NCBI GenBank assembly: GCA_905178155.1
Contig: CAJINV010000003.1
Location: 8,189,117 to 8,253,116, forward strand
Reading direction: 5' to 3'
Source: Amoebophrya sp. A120
Taxonomy: Eukaryota > Sar > Dinophyceae > Syndiniales > Amoebophryaceae
DNA length: 64,000 bases
The notes below the pieces were generated by a model. The model made no database searches and was not told the origin of the DNA. It saw nothing but the letters and a program-made list of their open reading frames with translations. The position numbers and the translations under genes were made by a program. Within the stretch, counting starts at the first letter, position 1. Every line of letters starts with the position of its first letter. This document shows, one piece after another, positions 45,534-57,000 of this stretch.

Positions 45534-48377
45534 TGGCGAGACACGTAATGAACAACACAGAAGAAACGATCTGACTGTTGGCGCTGTATTGCCTTCCCCG
45601 AACCCCGATTACAGTGGGGGGAGGAGTTGGCAGGCAGTGTCATGGCGGGCGTCCGTTCCACCGCAGACGTGAATGTGAGGGACCGCGTAAAAGAGGAATT
45701 ACGCATTTGAATCAGGACCTGGGGGTTGTTTCTCCAACTGCACAGTGCAACCCAGCGAGTTCAAATCAGCGGGCGCATGCTAAACGAAAGCAAGAGGAAG
45801 AACGAAGTACTGAGGACGACAAGAACAGCAGCAGCCAGAGCCATCCTTCTATGTCGTTTTTGGAACTTTTATAGCCCTTTGGTCAGTAATTTGTATAAAA
45901 AAAAAAAAAAAGAAATTTATTAAACGCGTATATTGGAATTGTAAAGTTGTAAAAGTTTCTCTATCTAATTTATTACTGAGTCTGAGGGTGAGGCTACACC
46001 TACAACTATACTGTAAGGGCACACCAGGGTAAGTATGACTTCGAAAAACAACAGAGTTGGAAACTAACGAAACAGCCTCAGTCGATACTGTCATTGCATG
46101 ACGCCTCTGACGGGATCAGTCGTGCAGTTGCTGCTGTTGTTTCCATGCAACATATTTGTTTTTACTTTCAATGAAAAAATTCAAAGGAATATATAAAGAG
46201 AGAGTGTCAGAGAAGCCACAACCACAAATAAGTGCTCGTAAAAATTTTAATTCTCCGCAAACACGAATGCCTCGATCCTCGGGTTGACAAGAGGTATTTG
46301 CGTAGAAAGTACTGTTTGAGAGCTTTTTGCGTGCGTTGCAGTGCGCATAACTTCGACATCTTTGACGTTTTGGTTTTGCCAGACTAGTAATTTGCAATGC
46401 TGGCATGTTCGCATCACTAATGCTCGTTTTCCTACGCCCTTTATTCCCTCTACTTATGGCCACAATTTCAATCACAAAGCAACATCGACTTGAAGCTGAA
46501 TAACTGCCATTCCTGTTTATCTTTATCTACAGAACTCCGTCGCCCTATCATAGACAATTCCTGTATGTCAATGAAAAAATCGCATAAGTTGACAAAAACT
46601 TTACCCAATCCTCAACCGCGTACCCAAAACCTGCTGACCTCAAAAATGTTTGTGAAAGTCCCAATTTTATTGCCGTAGGCGTTTTCTCGACGTAACACTC
46701 TTCTTCCGACGTCTGTTTAGAACTTATTACGCCAGCGAACTTCTGTTTTCTTTCATTTTGAACTATCGTTTATTTCGCTCTCCTACTAGTAGTCCTCGGA
46801 CTAATAGATGACAATGAATTACCCGAACCGAACTTCAATTTTACCTATTAGCCCCCACCCACCTCAGATGAAACGCAACTGCCCATGCAATCCCATCTGC
46901 TCCTGATGAAAAATACAATTTGGTGTACTTTACTACTATTTCATCTATACTGCCTTGTTTAATTTCAAATGTGAGCTCGTACACTACCCAGCAACGCGAA
47001 GAACGCTTAATTTTGTACTGAATGTTCCACGCTGCAAGCAAGCAATATACAGCAAAAGCGGAAGCGCCGCTGCAATGTTTCAGGGCAGGTTTCCCGTCTT
47101 CTACTTTCTTATTTTCCGCTTTCGACTCGTTACTGATACAGGAGGTGCGAGTACAGGGCAAAACTTATCAAATTAAGTGATTTCATCTTCACGTGGTGAT
47201 TATGATACCGCCCGAGGATAATTCGGATCTTGAAATCGCTTGAGGATGTGTTCAACGAGTTCTAGCTAATGAGACTCTGCTGGAAAACGAGCTTGCTTCG
47301 ATCGAGAATTTACTTTGCACCACTCCGGCCCCGGCGTAGACCACAACGCGCATTAGCCAATATGAAGGCGAAAGAACTATCAGCGCAGCCGCAGGCAGAC
47401 AGTCGACAGTGCAGAAAAGTCGGTCGTGACTAGGTGGTTCGGAAAAGCTTGATCAGGAACTGTAACTAAGTAACTGTATGACTACTTGCCCAAAGCCAAA
47501 CGGCAATGCAGTCGAAGTTAAAGTTCCATGGATGGTATCTATTGGCCTCATCATTGGATCTGGCTACCATGCAGAAGAGACGGTGTAGAGTTTTATTGTC
47601 AAGCCGTGTGGACAGTCGCATTCCGATCTACCTATGGATCTTCCAGAGCTGCACCAGAAGGAAGTAACTTATAGATAGACCATGCAATGCGAATTCGAAT
47701 CTGATGAAACAACAGATGGATAATCCACCTTGACTGCAGGACCTGAAGACTTGCTCTCCGTTTTGAATTCTCTACTCACAATTTTATATTTATTGACAAA
47801 CCATTAGTTGTCACACATGATGAACATGTACTTTCTACTAGTAGACAATTCCAATGGTATTTTAGATGTAGGATCGATGTTAATGGTTTTTTGGGTTTTG
47901 ATACGACATTCACATTCATAGGAAAGTTCTCTACCTCGCTTACCCTGAGCATTCGTACTAATTTTATTTATTTGTATTCTCGCAAAACTCAATGGCGTTA
48001 CTACCAATGAGGTTGAGCACGAACACTCATCAGAGCGGTTACTTTTTCGTATTTATTCCGGAGCAAGGTGGCTGCAGGCTGGAAGATCTAGCAGCCGTCA
48101 TTGCAGAAAAACCCGCCCCCAGGCGCCGCTAGTCGTAACGCAAGAAAATTGTCCAGCTCTAACCTCCCAAATTGAGCTTGTTTTTGATTTCTCTTGGTTT
48201 TTCATGCAATCTCTCGAAAACGATCTGACCTCTATATTTTTTTCTACTCCCGCACACACTGGAAACTAAACAATCGCCGATTGAAAGACACCTACGGCCT
48301 CTACGTCGTGCCATAATCGGATTAATAATTTATTGTTTATTCATTATTTGTGGTCCGCCGCCGTCCGCAGCGTGACC
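45534..48377. other. Long AT-rich intergenic region
   Basis: About 2.8 kb without a supported gene. A 119-codon minus-strand frame (46116-46475) and smaller ones have no recognisable features. A poly-A run of about 18 bases lies at 45897-45914. The last 50 bases lead into ATG 48378, with GTGACC just upstream. Confidence 0.45.
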
Positions 48378-51300
48378 ATGGATTCTCCATTGGGGCCGTT
48401 TCCTGGGGTGAGCGCTACCGGCACTGCTCCTCACGAGCAACAGCGACATGTTGACATCAATACCCTCGATATGCTGCACCCATCTCAATTATCTGCTGCG
48501 CGACCACCTGCAGACACGAGTAGTCTTAGTTTTGGTAGAAATTATATCACTACCTCCTACGCGGGCGGCCCCACGTCGAGCACGATTGCTACTGGCGTCA
48601 CGTCCCCGTATGCAAATGCAATCCCGCAGCAGCACACCGGCGGAGTCGCCCTAGCGGGAGATAGTACACTCACACCGTGTGCGGCACGAGACCCGGCGAC
48701 TTTTTCTACCCCGACGACAACCACGGTGGCGCAACAGAAAATCAACCTCCTGTCCTCCGCGTCAAACTTTAATCTTGCCCGGAGTCCCACCCCTTGCTCA
48801 GCCTCGTCTGCGGCCATGAAGTTCTGGGTCAATAACCCTTCTAGGGCGTCTACAGCCAACACCCGTTCGTGTAAAGGATCGAGTTCGACGGGCTGCACGA
48901 CGAGCGCGGCAACGAGCGTGATGACCTCTTCTACGACTTCTGTATCCACTGGCCTTCCCGCAGCAAGTTCCCAATCAGTACCGGAAGCCCCACCGGCTCG
49001 TAACTACCAACAGCACAACTCGCTCGTTGTGCCGGCGCCGCCGATTCCGACACCACCCGGCGTACAACAACTGGGGCGTCCATTAGCACAGGGATTGGCT
49101 ATAGCGGAGAAGTTTGCGACCTTGGAGGACTTCTATCCGAGTGCACAACTCCTCCTCCTTTGAATGGCATGAACAGCCTCATATATCATGCATATGACAT
49201 TGACTCATACTCTATCTTTCTTTTTCACGCGGCCGCCCGGACGTCCTGGTGCCGGTAGATTTCCGAAAAAAAGTATGCAAAAGGTACATCGCCGAATGAT
49301 AATGAAAAGGGGACGAGAGCAGCTGAGTTTGACTTTCTGATGCATGAGGAAATTTTAGGGGGAGGAGGACTTGTGCACTTGCACAACTTTTTGGCGCATA
49401 TGTGGAGCGACCTGGATGTACAAAAACGAGGAACCTGGATGAGCTTCGAGGACCCCCAGCTAGTCAACTCCTTTTTGCTCGCTGCCTACACGCGCGGCAT
49501 TGCAGATGAGCCTTTTCCTCACACACCAGTATTAAGCCCATTATTGGAGCAAGATATAATTACAGATAGTTGTTCTACTAAGACCGCTGGCGCTAATAAC
49601 GCGCAAGTAGAAAGCACGACAGACGGCAGAGCTGCATCTGCGTCGGGGCCAAGCCAGCAATCGACCCTTGGTACAATCTTCGACGGCACGGAAGCACATG
49701 ATGTGTCCGCCACCTCCGCGTCCGGAAATCTTCAACAGGGGCGCAGAGCTGGAGGCCGGGGTGGTTCAGGTGCACCGAAGTGCCCGCTGCTGGAGAATAT
49801 GGTCGTGCATCTGTACACCGTGCCAGATCCTCATGATGGGAGTGCAACGATTCAACGTGGTGATGCGGTTGCACTTGCACCCCCATCTTCTCTCGACGCA
49901 GCTGCTCCATTTACAACGCCTCTGACGGCGTTTGTGACGCAGTTGACCCGAGAGCGCGGGACGAGCACATCGCTGAGAACCGCGGCGGGCGGCGCAAATT
50001 TTAATTCCGCAGCGGGGCAGCAGGTTGACATCGAGGATACGGCGGAGTTCGTTTCGCGGATGAGCAGCAGGGTTGCGAAACTGTCATGGTCCTGCGAATT
50101 TTTGGGCTCGAACTTCGAGGAAGCAGTGTCGCACGGGCTCCCCGACGTACTGCAGTCGACGAATCGCCGGAAGCTGCAATGGAACCACTGGCACAGCGTC
50201 TTCTCCGCACAGAAGCCGCTGTATTCGTGGCACCGGCTCGAGCGGGCGGTGTGCAAATTGATCGAGCAGTCGTGGATGCATGGGTGCTTCGCCATCGACG
50301 GCCGCTTCAACTACGGGACGAGTTTCCGCCGCTCGTACCCGAAACGCCGTCCCGGGCGCCGGGCAAAAAAAGATCGAGTTCAACAGACGAGACAGTTGCA
50401 GCAAGATAGCAATATTCCGGAGTCGCATCGCTCGAGCGCTTTGCATTCAAACCTAAACAGCCATGAACAGCATGCTCCGTCGCCGGGGTTCTCGCCGTAC
50501 CAACAGAGCAGATCCGACCAATCGCAGCGCTACGACTCGCTGCCAGAGTCAAACGCAAGTACTATTAGACACTACCCCCAAACGCCCGAAGACAATAATA
50601 TTCCGGACCGCGCAAGCAGTTTTTATTTGTCAACCAGTACTTCTGCAACGACCGGTGCAGGAGGTGCTCAGGCTCACAATAATCTGGGCCGATTTGTTGA
50701 TCCTCTCTATTTCGAGGGCAATGCTAGTACAACAGCAACGTCGCTGCCTGCGACGTCAAATGTAAGTAGCAGTTTCTATTCCTCTCCACCGCCTGTCGTG
50801 CAACACGGTCCGCCCGTCCCGACACCGCCTTACTTTGCCGCTCGCAGTCGCCCGCTGGCGGGCGGGACATATAATCTGGAACAGCATGCTCAGCTGCAAC
50901 ACTTGCCACAAAGCGTCCCTTCGAGCAGACTGAGTCAACAGCACACCGGTTTTCCTTATCAGAATCAAGAGCTGCTGAACCTGCAAATGCAACTGCAACC
51001 GGGAACAAGATTTCCCTCTCAACAACCACATCCTCAGCACTTTAACACTGCGGCAGCGCCCCAGCACTCTGGAATTGTTCAGGCCCCCCTTGTGCATCAC
51101 AACTACTACCAGCAAACGAACCTCTCCAACATGGTTCAAAAAGACAATAACTCACAGCAGTGGGTGGTCGGTGCCGCGAGCAGTTTTGATACAACCGTTC
51201 CCAGCATGATGTGCAAAAACTACACTGACGTTAAGGAACAAGCGCGCCCTACGATTTGTGCACAAGGCGTAGACTTTCCACAAGCTTCCCCTTGTGTTAA

Positions 51301-52790
51301 ACCGGATACCCCTGATGTTAAAATTTGCGAAAACAGCACGCGGCGTGAGATGAAAGCTGCCGCAGCTCGAAATTCCGGCCACCGGCTTCTGGAGGTGTTT
51401 TTCAACAAGGATAAGACGAACGCCGACAAAAATGCAGAAATCCAGCGTCCGAAGTTGCAGTTCCGAACGGAAGGGGACAACGAGGACCTGGTCCAAATGT
51501 GGAAGCTGCACACGAAAGGGGTATCCTGAGGAAAAATCCCCCCTCCCCATATTCGAAAGGCCACGCTTGATGCGCGATCTGTGCACGACACAAATCGCGA
51601 GGGACTCATGAAAGCGCAATTGGCTGCGCTTGTTTGGGCTTCTAGTAGTTCTAGAAGTCTAGCGGTTCAGCATGATACAGATTCTTGCTCCTGTTGTAGG
51701 ATAAAACGCATTTAAAGAAGATGGCCGAGCCCGTGCTCGCTTTCGCTCTCACCTCCCAAGTATGCAGGGCAGTAGAGGGACTTTTTGCGTATACAAATCT
51801 AATCGGCAACACAACTGTTTCTGCCGCTTTATTTTCAATATGGGGAGGGAGGGTTTTTCGTCATGATAAGTGGCAAAATTTGACCACGAGAAGAGGCTCG
51901 CGGACATGCGGCTGGAAAACTTGACCTGGCGACTGTGGTACAAGGCCCGAAGGCATGAACAGCTAACGTTTTTGGCTGACCCGTTGCCCTCGTTGCTGCC
52001 AATCAGGGCCGGTAGGCCTTCCTCGCGAGGAGGGGGCACATATGAACAAGATCTCCGAGAGGAAACACGAATCTTCGAAGACCCCAGTTCTCTCAGCGGA
52101 ATTAGAACCGCCAAGCGGAACGGCCGTGGACGCGTTCGAGAGCGCGACGAGTTCTTTGCCAATCACCAGGCTGACATTGAGGTGGACTCTACCGGGTCAG
52201 TGTCCGTGTACAATTTTGGCCGGAGCCACAGTGCCGAGGGGCGCGTCTTCAATTTGTGGCGCCGGAAGCACAAGCGGCGGATCCTGCGGCGCTTGCTCCA
52301 AGAGGACGTCGAGGTAGAGAGAGTGGCCCAACAAGAAGAAGTTAATAACACGACTGCTGCAGCTGCTGGTTACTCTTCCGGTTCGGGTTGTTCCGCCACG
52401 TCTTCCTCTTGTGAGGAAATGCTATCCGATGTTGCAAAAAATACGGCAACCTGGAACGGTTCTGCCGTTGTTCCAGTGCTGTCATCTTGTTCAACAGCTG
52501 GAGGTCTTCATGCAGCCACTGTTCCTAAAGACGAACACGATCGAGGCAGTGGCAGTGCAGACCACCATTCCACCTCGCGTAGCGGCACTGCCACGGTGTC
52601 CTCTCCACGTTTGCTCCCTACGAAGCAGCAAGAACTATATCAACCGTTACAACACGATACTGGATCCTCTTCACTAGGTGCGCCGCCCGCGGGACGAGCG
52701 AACCCGAACATGGGCCGCGATCTTGCTACTGACGCTCTATTCCGCGTGGTTTTCCGCGATCTTGCTACTGACGCGGGGTTTTCCGCGTGA
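48378..52790 (+). CDS. Large low-complexity protein with basic helical segments (N-terminal part)
   Basis: Exons are 48378-49133, 49391-51521 and 51874-52790; both introns are introners. The N terminus is Ser/Thr/Pro-rich. A better-ordered region spans the first junction (LEDFLAHMWSDLDVQKRGTW, then FEDPQLVNSFLLAAYTRG). Another lies at about 50046-50345 (KLSWSCEFLGSNFEEAV, WHSVFSAQKPLYSWHRLERA). A long Gln/Ser/Tyr/Pro-rich stretch follows. After the second introner comes a basic helical block (FDHEKRLADMRLENLTWRLW). The frame ends at 52790 inside a locally duplicated sequence (GRDLATDALF repeated), and the same peptide recurs at 54002 and 55889, so this is probably the front of one gene continuing to 58294. 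No family is recognised; disordered regulatory or RNA-binding protein is a guess from composition. Confidence 0.68.
49134..49385. mobile_element. Introner, GTGCACAA family, 252 bp
   Basis: The left end is TATCCGAGTGCACAACTCCT. The inverted right end is TGTGCAAGTGCACAAGTCCT, so this element ends ACA rather than ATA. The flanks are ACTTC (49129-49133) and ACTTT (49386-49390). Removal gives LEDFLAHMWSD in frame. It shares TGCACAAC near its ends with the element at 63471. Confidence 0.85.
51522..51868. mobile_element. Introner, GAAAAATCCCCC family, 347 bp
   Basis: The left end is TATCCTGAGGAAAAATCCCC and the inverted right end is TATCATGACGAAAAACCCTC. The flanks are AGGGG (51517-51521) and AGTGG (51869-51873). 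Removal gives HTKGAKFDHEK in frame. Confidence 0.85.
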
Positions 52791-54091
52791 TTTCTGTTAG
52801 GAAATCGCTCGCCCCTGGGCTTTCCGCGTTTCTTTATAGGAAATCTCTTCCTTAGGAGCCGGCCGCTGATCTCCGCGAAAAAAACACGTAGTGGAGGCAA
52901 GCTCCTTCTGATCTTCACTGCGAAACAGAGCGGAGACGAGCTCGGTGGCTAAGGTTTGGGTGGGATAGGGTCTGTGATAAGTATCGGGGTTTCTCCTTTG
53001 ATATGGATCAGACGGTCCGCGATGTCGGACTTTTCTCCTTTGATATGGATCAGACGACTTTTCTCCTTTGATCTGGTAACCAAAGGAGAAAAGTCCGGAC
53101 TTTTCTCCTTGCAAAGGAGAAAAGTCCGCTGGATTGATACCAGAGCGAGCAGCTCCTGGTCCAAGTCCTTCTGTTTTTGCTTCACATCCCTCTGCTTTAG
53201 CATCAAATCCTTCTGCTTTAGCATCAAATCCTTCTGCTTTAGCATCAAATCCTTCTGTTTTAGCATCGATTCCTTCTGCTTTAGCATCCGGTCCTTCTGT
53301 TTTAGCATCAATTCCTTCTGTCTTAGCATCGATTCCTTCTGTTTTTGCATCAATTCCTTCTGTTTTTGCATTTTTCTACATATCACGCGTGCTGTGATAT
53401 CAACAGCACAGTCGACTTTTCTCCTTTTCTTCTTTGATATCATGTGATATCACGTGATATCAAAGGAGAAAAGTCTTTTTTCAAAGTTTAAAGACCCAAG
53501 GCTGTTTATAAGCAAGCTCTGCGATTTACTGTGTTACACATTTCAAACAGTATCAAGATTCCGCCGATTTACTGTGTTACACATTTCAAACAGTATCAAG
53601 ATTCCGCTGCGGTTCGTCAGGTTTGCGACTTAGTGAAACAGCAGGCATTGTCCCTCACAAGGTCGAAAGCATCGCTGTGACCTTGGCCCGCTCTATTGTT
53701 TCGCTGACACATTCTGCCGCCGCCCGGTCTATCAGTCACTGGAGTTCTCAATCAGGTCCGCGACATGTAGCAGCTTGCCTTCTTAGCTATTCCAGTGAAC
53801 TGAAGCAGCCGCAGCTACGTGGAGGCCTTGTTCTTTTTGCCTGACACGAAAATGAAAACGCAATAGGCGTGACAGGTAGCCGCGGCTCGAAAAAAGTTCT
53901 AGCCTGCCCTTGAAAAAATACGCTATTTTCGATGTCGTGTGTAACTGTAACACTTTTTTCCTTCGATACCTGGTGCGCCGCCCGCCGGACGACCGAACCA
54001 AAACATGGGCCGCGATCTTGCTCCTGACGCTCTATTTACTGGATCCTCTTCACCTGGTGGTGTGCTGCCCGCGGGACTAGCGAACCAGAAC
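52664..54091. repeat. Nested inverted repeats and duplicated exon pieces
   Basis: The coding piece GGATCCTCTTCACTAGG...GACGCTCTATT (52664-52740) recurs with changes at 53969-54040. A 40-bp piece is repeated at 52717 and 52757. Between them, from 53000 to 53475, GACTTTTCTCCTTTGATA and its inverse occur many times, like stacked element ends starting TATCAAAGG. A 43-bp tandem duplication lies at 53522-53607. The right boundary TTCGATA before CCTGG (53969) fits the introner end rule, but I cannot find a matching left end. Confidence 0.65.
53155..53375. repeat. 21-bp minisatellite, about ten units
   Basis: TCCTTCTG(C/T)TTTAGCATC followed by three variable bases is repeated about ten times at 21-bp spacing. 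The period is a multiple of three, so it stays open on both strands: KQKDLML on the minus strand, SFCFSIK on the plus. The minus frame (52949-53443) also contains repeated IKGEK motifs from the inverted repeats, so it looks like a by-product rather than a gene. Confidence 0.85.
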
Positions 54092-57000
54092 TATGGCCGT
54101 ACTATCTGCATCTTTTCAAAGTGGATAAAAAAACTTCAGGGTGTCCGCGCATAGGCATTGCGCTGCTTGACCTTTGTCATGTGCCTTTGTCACGCATAAA
54201 ATGCATTGGGGCCATGCGTATCAAGTTATCTAGCTAAGAAGCCGGCCATGTCGCCGCGGCGAGGACTACGCCGCGCACGGACTCGGGTCATTCTTGAGTC
54301 TTTGGCGACGACCACTTGGCTTCAGAGATAATCATGCCCCCCAAGAGAAGCCGAGCGGCTTCCATCAGCTTCCTGCCCTCCCAATGTGCGGCGGAGTTGC
54401 AGGTGGCGCGTCCCGACTCTTCGATGAAGCAGAAGAAGTCTACGAGCTGGCTATGGGTCACATCCACGGTGGCTCTGCGCTTTTCGCTCGACACCCCCCG
54501 CCCAGCCCTTTCGACAGAGGAAACGCGGACGACCAAGTCGCCAGGCTGCTTGGCTCACTCCGCCACCCCCACGTCGCTGGGAACATCAGCGCCCTCGCCT
54601 TCTTCCTCAATTTCCGCCCTTCCCTGGCCTGCCAGATTTTCTGCTTCTGCGCAGCGCCCTCATGCGCTTGCGTGAGTTATGGGGGCCACTCCACGCGGGC
54701 CACGCTTCAATAGCGCAGCCACATGCGGCAAAGCCCCTCTCGGCGGAGCCTGCGCGCTGCAGCCCCATCGGTATGAATTGCCCTGGTTGGGCTTGGTTGG
54801 GAAAGCTTTCAAGGCCATGGCCGTTTTTGTTGTGATAGAGTTAGAACGAACTCGAGGGGGCGAGCGCGCTGGCAACGCCGTAAACCAGGGGCAGGCCCCG
54901 GCGGCCTACGCCTTCTCCTGCGTACCTCTAGCCCCGGTAGGCCCTGGGGCCTATGCGACCTTCGCCCGTACGCAGGCCGGGATGCCCGGGGCCCCGGCGG
55001 AAAGATGCGCCGAGGGCTTCCGAAGCTGGGAGATTTCTCCTCTGCGAGACCCTTGCAGAGACCCCTGCGAAGCCTGCCGCTTTTTTGATAGCGAACCAGC
55101 CAAGGCGTGCGCCCGCGGTAGGTTTTTTGCGAGGGCCTTCAAGATGTGGGGCGGGATGATTGCTTTCGGAGATTGCGCTTTGGCCGGGTCCTTGCCAGAG
55201 ACCAAGCTGCGGGGCGGCAAAGATTGCCCCACCTGCGAAGCCCTTGGCCCGTTGCGACATGTGTCGCATGAATTAGGCAACCCAGGCAGCCCCGGCAGAA
55301 GTGGCCTACAGCTGTTGGGGGGCCACTGCCCAGAAGTATGCAAGCGCGAGGTGGCCTGATCGCCCTGCGTGCCGTTTTGGATTGTCCGGCGGGCCGAATC
55401 AGGTAAGCGCCAAAGAAGGGGCGGTGGGCCGAGACCAGGCAACACCGCGCTGCCGATGTCGCTCTTTTCATGGCGCCCGCCTAGAGGAGTGGCATCGCGG
55501 TCGCGTAGCTGTTTTGCTCGAATTCCTGGCAGCGCACGCCAGGAGTGTGCTGCGGATCCCAAAAGAATGGCTCTGGTCCGGCTGATTACCTAGTCGCCCG
55601 CTTCGTTTCCCTCAAACTTATTCGCTGCGTGTAGCCTGTGCAGCTTTCTGCTGGTGCTCGGGGTTGTGGGTTAGCCTACCGCCCCTACCCGAATCCGTAG
55701 GCAAGGCCACCGGGAATGTTGGAATGGGGCCGCCCTCTTAGCTAGCTATGCGGAGAATGGGAAAAATAGCACAGGCGTTGGCTAGAGACCACCCATAAAG
55801 AGGCTCGCCTGCTTTGATATCGAAATGCGCGGACCCTGAAATTTTTTTATCTACTTTGAAAAGATGCAGATAGTATGGCCATAAGAACATGGGCCGCGAT
55901 CTTGCTACTGACGCTCTATTTTTGCGGAACGCAGTGGACGAGGGCAGGGCAGACGGGGACGAGGAGCAGGAATCTCAAGAACATAGCTGTGCTCGACCAG
56001 TGACTGCTGCTACTGCACGATCCACGACGAAGAGCAATATAATTACCCCCACTGCACAAGAGCCACATGGCGCCGAGTCCAACAGCTCTTGTACGAGGAC
56101 GACCAGCAGTTGTACTACTACCCCCGAACAGCAGCTGCAGGCACCGAGTTCGTACAGAATCCACTTCAAATCGGCATTGGCGTCCTCTCGTCGCCCGAGC
56201 GTGACTGAGACGGATGCAATAAGAACCACCGGGGTGATGACCAGTGACGAGAGCAGTCTATCGCTGGTTCGTCGACGGAGCACCCGCGGACTCTTGATGC
56301 AGCAGTTCATGTCCACCGTTCGGGGGCTCACATCAAGTGTCGGAAACGCCAACCACGAGTACCACAACTGCTTCCAGAAGGGGCTTGCGTTTGTCCGCGA
56401 CGTGGACGAGGACGAGCAAAGTGGTCGTCCAGACGAGGAAGAGGACCACGCCGTTGATTTTCGAAGGATCCCATACGAACAAGATCTGGCGAACGAGGAC
56501 ACTGTGGCGGACGAAGACCATGATCAGACGGAGTCGTCTCTGATGCAAATGAACTTGGGGCGTCGAACCAAGCACGTTCAAAATAAGAAAGCCCTGGCAG
56601 GTAGAACCAGCCACGCGGCAGGACCTTCCGGAGAAGTAGATGCTGACAGCGAGGACAGGAGGGTCGTCGGCGTCAGTCCTGCTCACCAGCATCACCTTAG
56701 AAAGAGCTGCCCGTTGAATGCCATTATAGCTGTGCAGGACTCTACAACGAGCTCAGCTTCGACTTCGCTCGAGGGAATCGAGATCATGGATCCAGCAGTC
56801 AGCGAGGACAATACGGCCGACGCTAGGTGCTGGTCGACGGATGGGACACCCTCCCCGGCTGCGATTGCCAGAAAGAGCACAAAAGAACGTTCGGTAGTTT
56901 CGGCGGAAACTATTGGCACTAAGACAGCGAATGATCTCGTTGACGGGAGGAGGGAAAGAACAGGAGATACTACCCCACGACAGCACCCCGAGAATACAAC

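Noticed and set aside
46116-46475. 119-codon minus-strand frame
   Set aside because: AT-rich surroundings, no recognisable domain, and no other gene on this strand.
52949-53443. Lys/Gln-rich 164-codon frame on the minus strand
   Set aside because: It is produced by a 21-bp minisatellite and inverted repeats; both strands are open for the same reason.
54679-55359. 226-codon frame inside the 1.79-kb element as a transposase
   Set aside because: No DDE-like spacing or other transposase motif could be seen; GC-rich sequence opens frames on both strands. It may still be an eroded or unknown protein.
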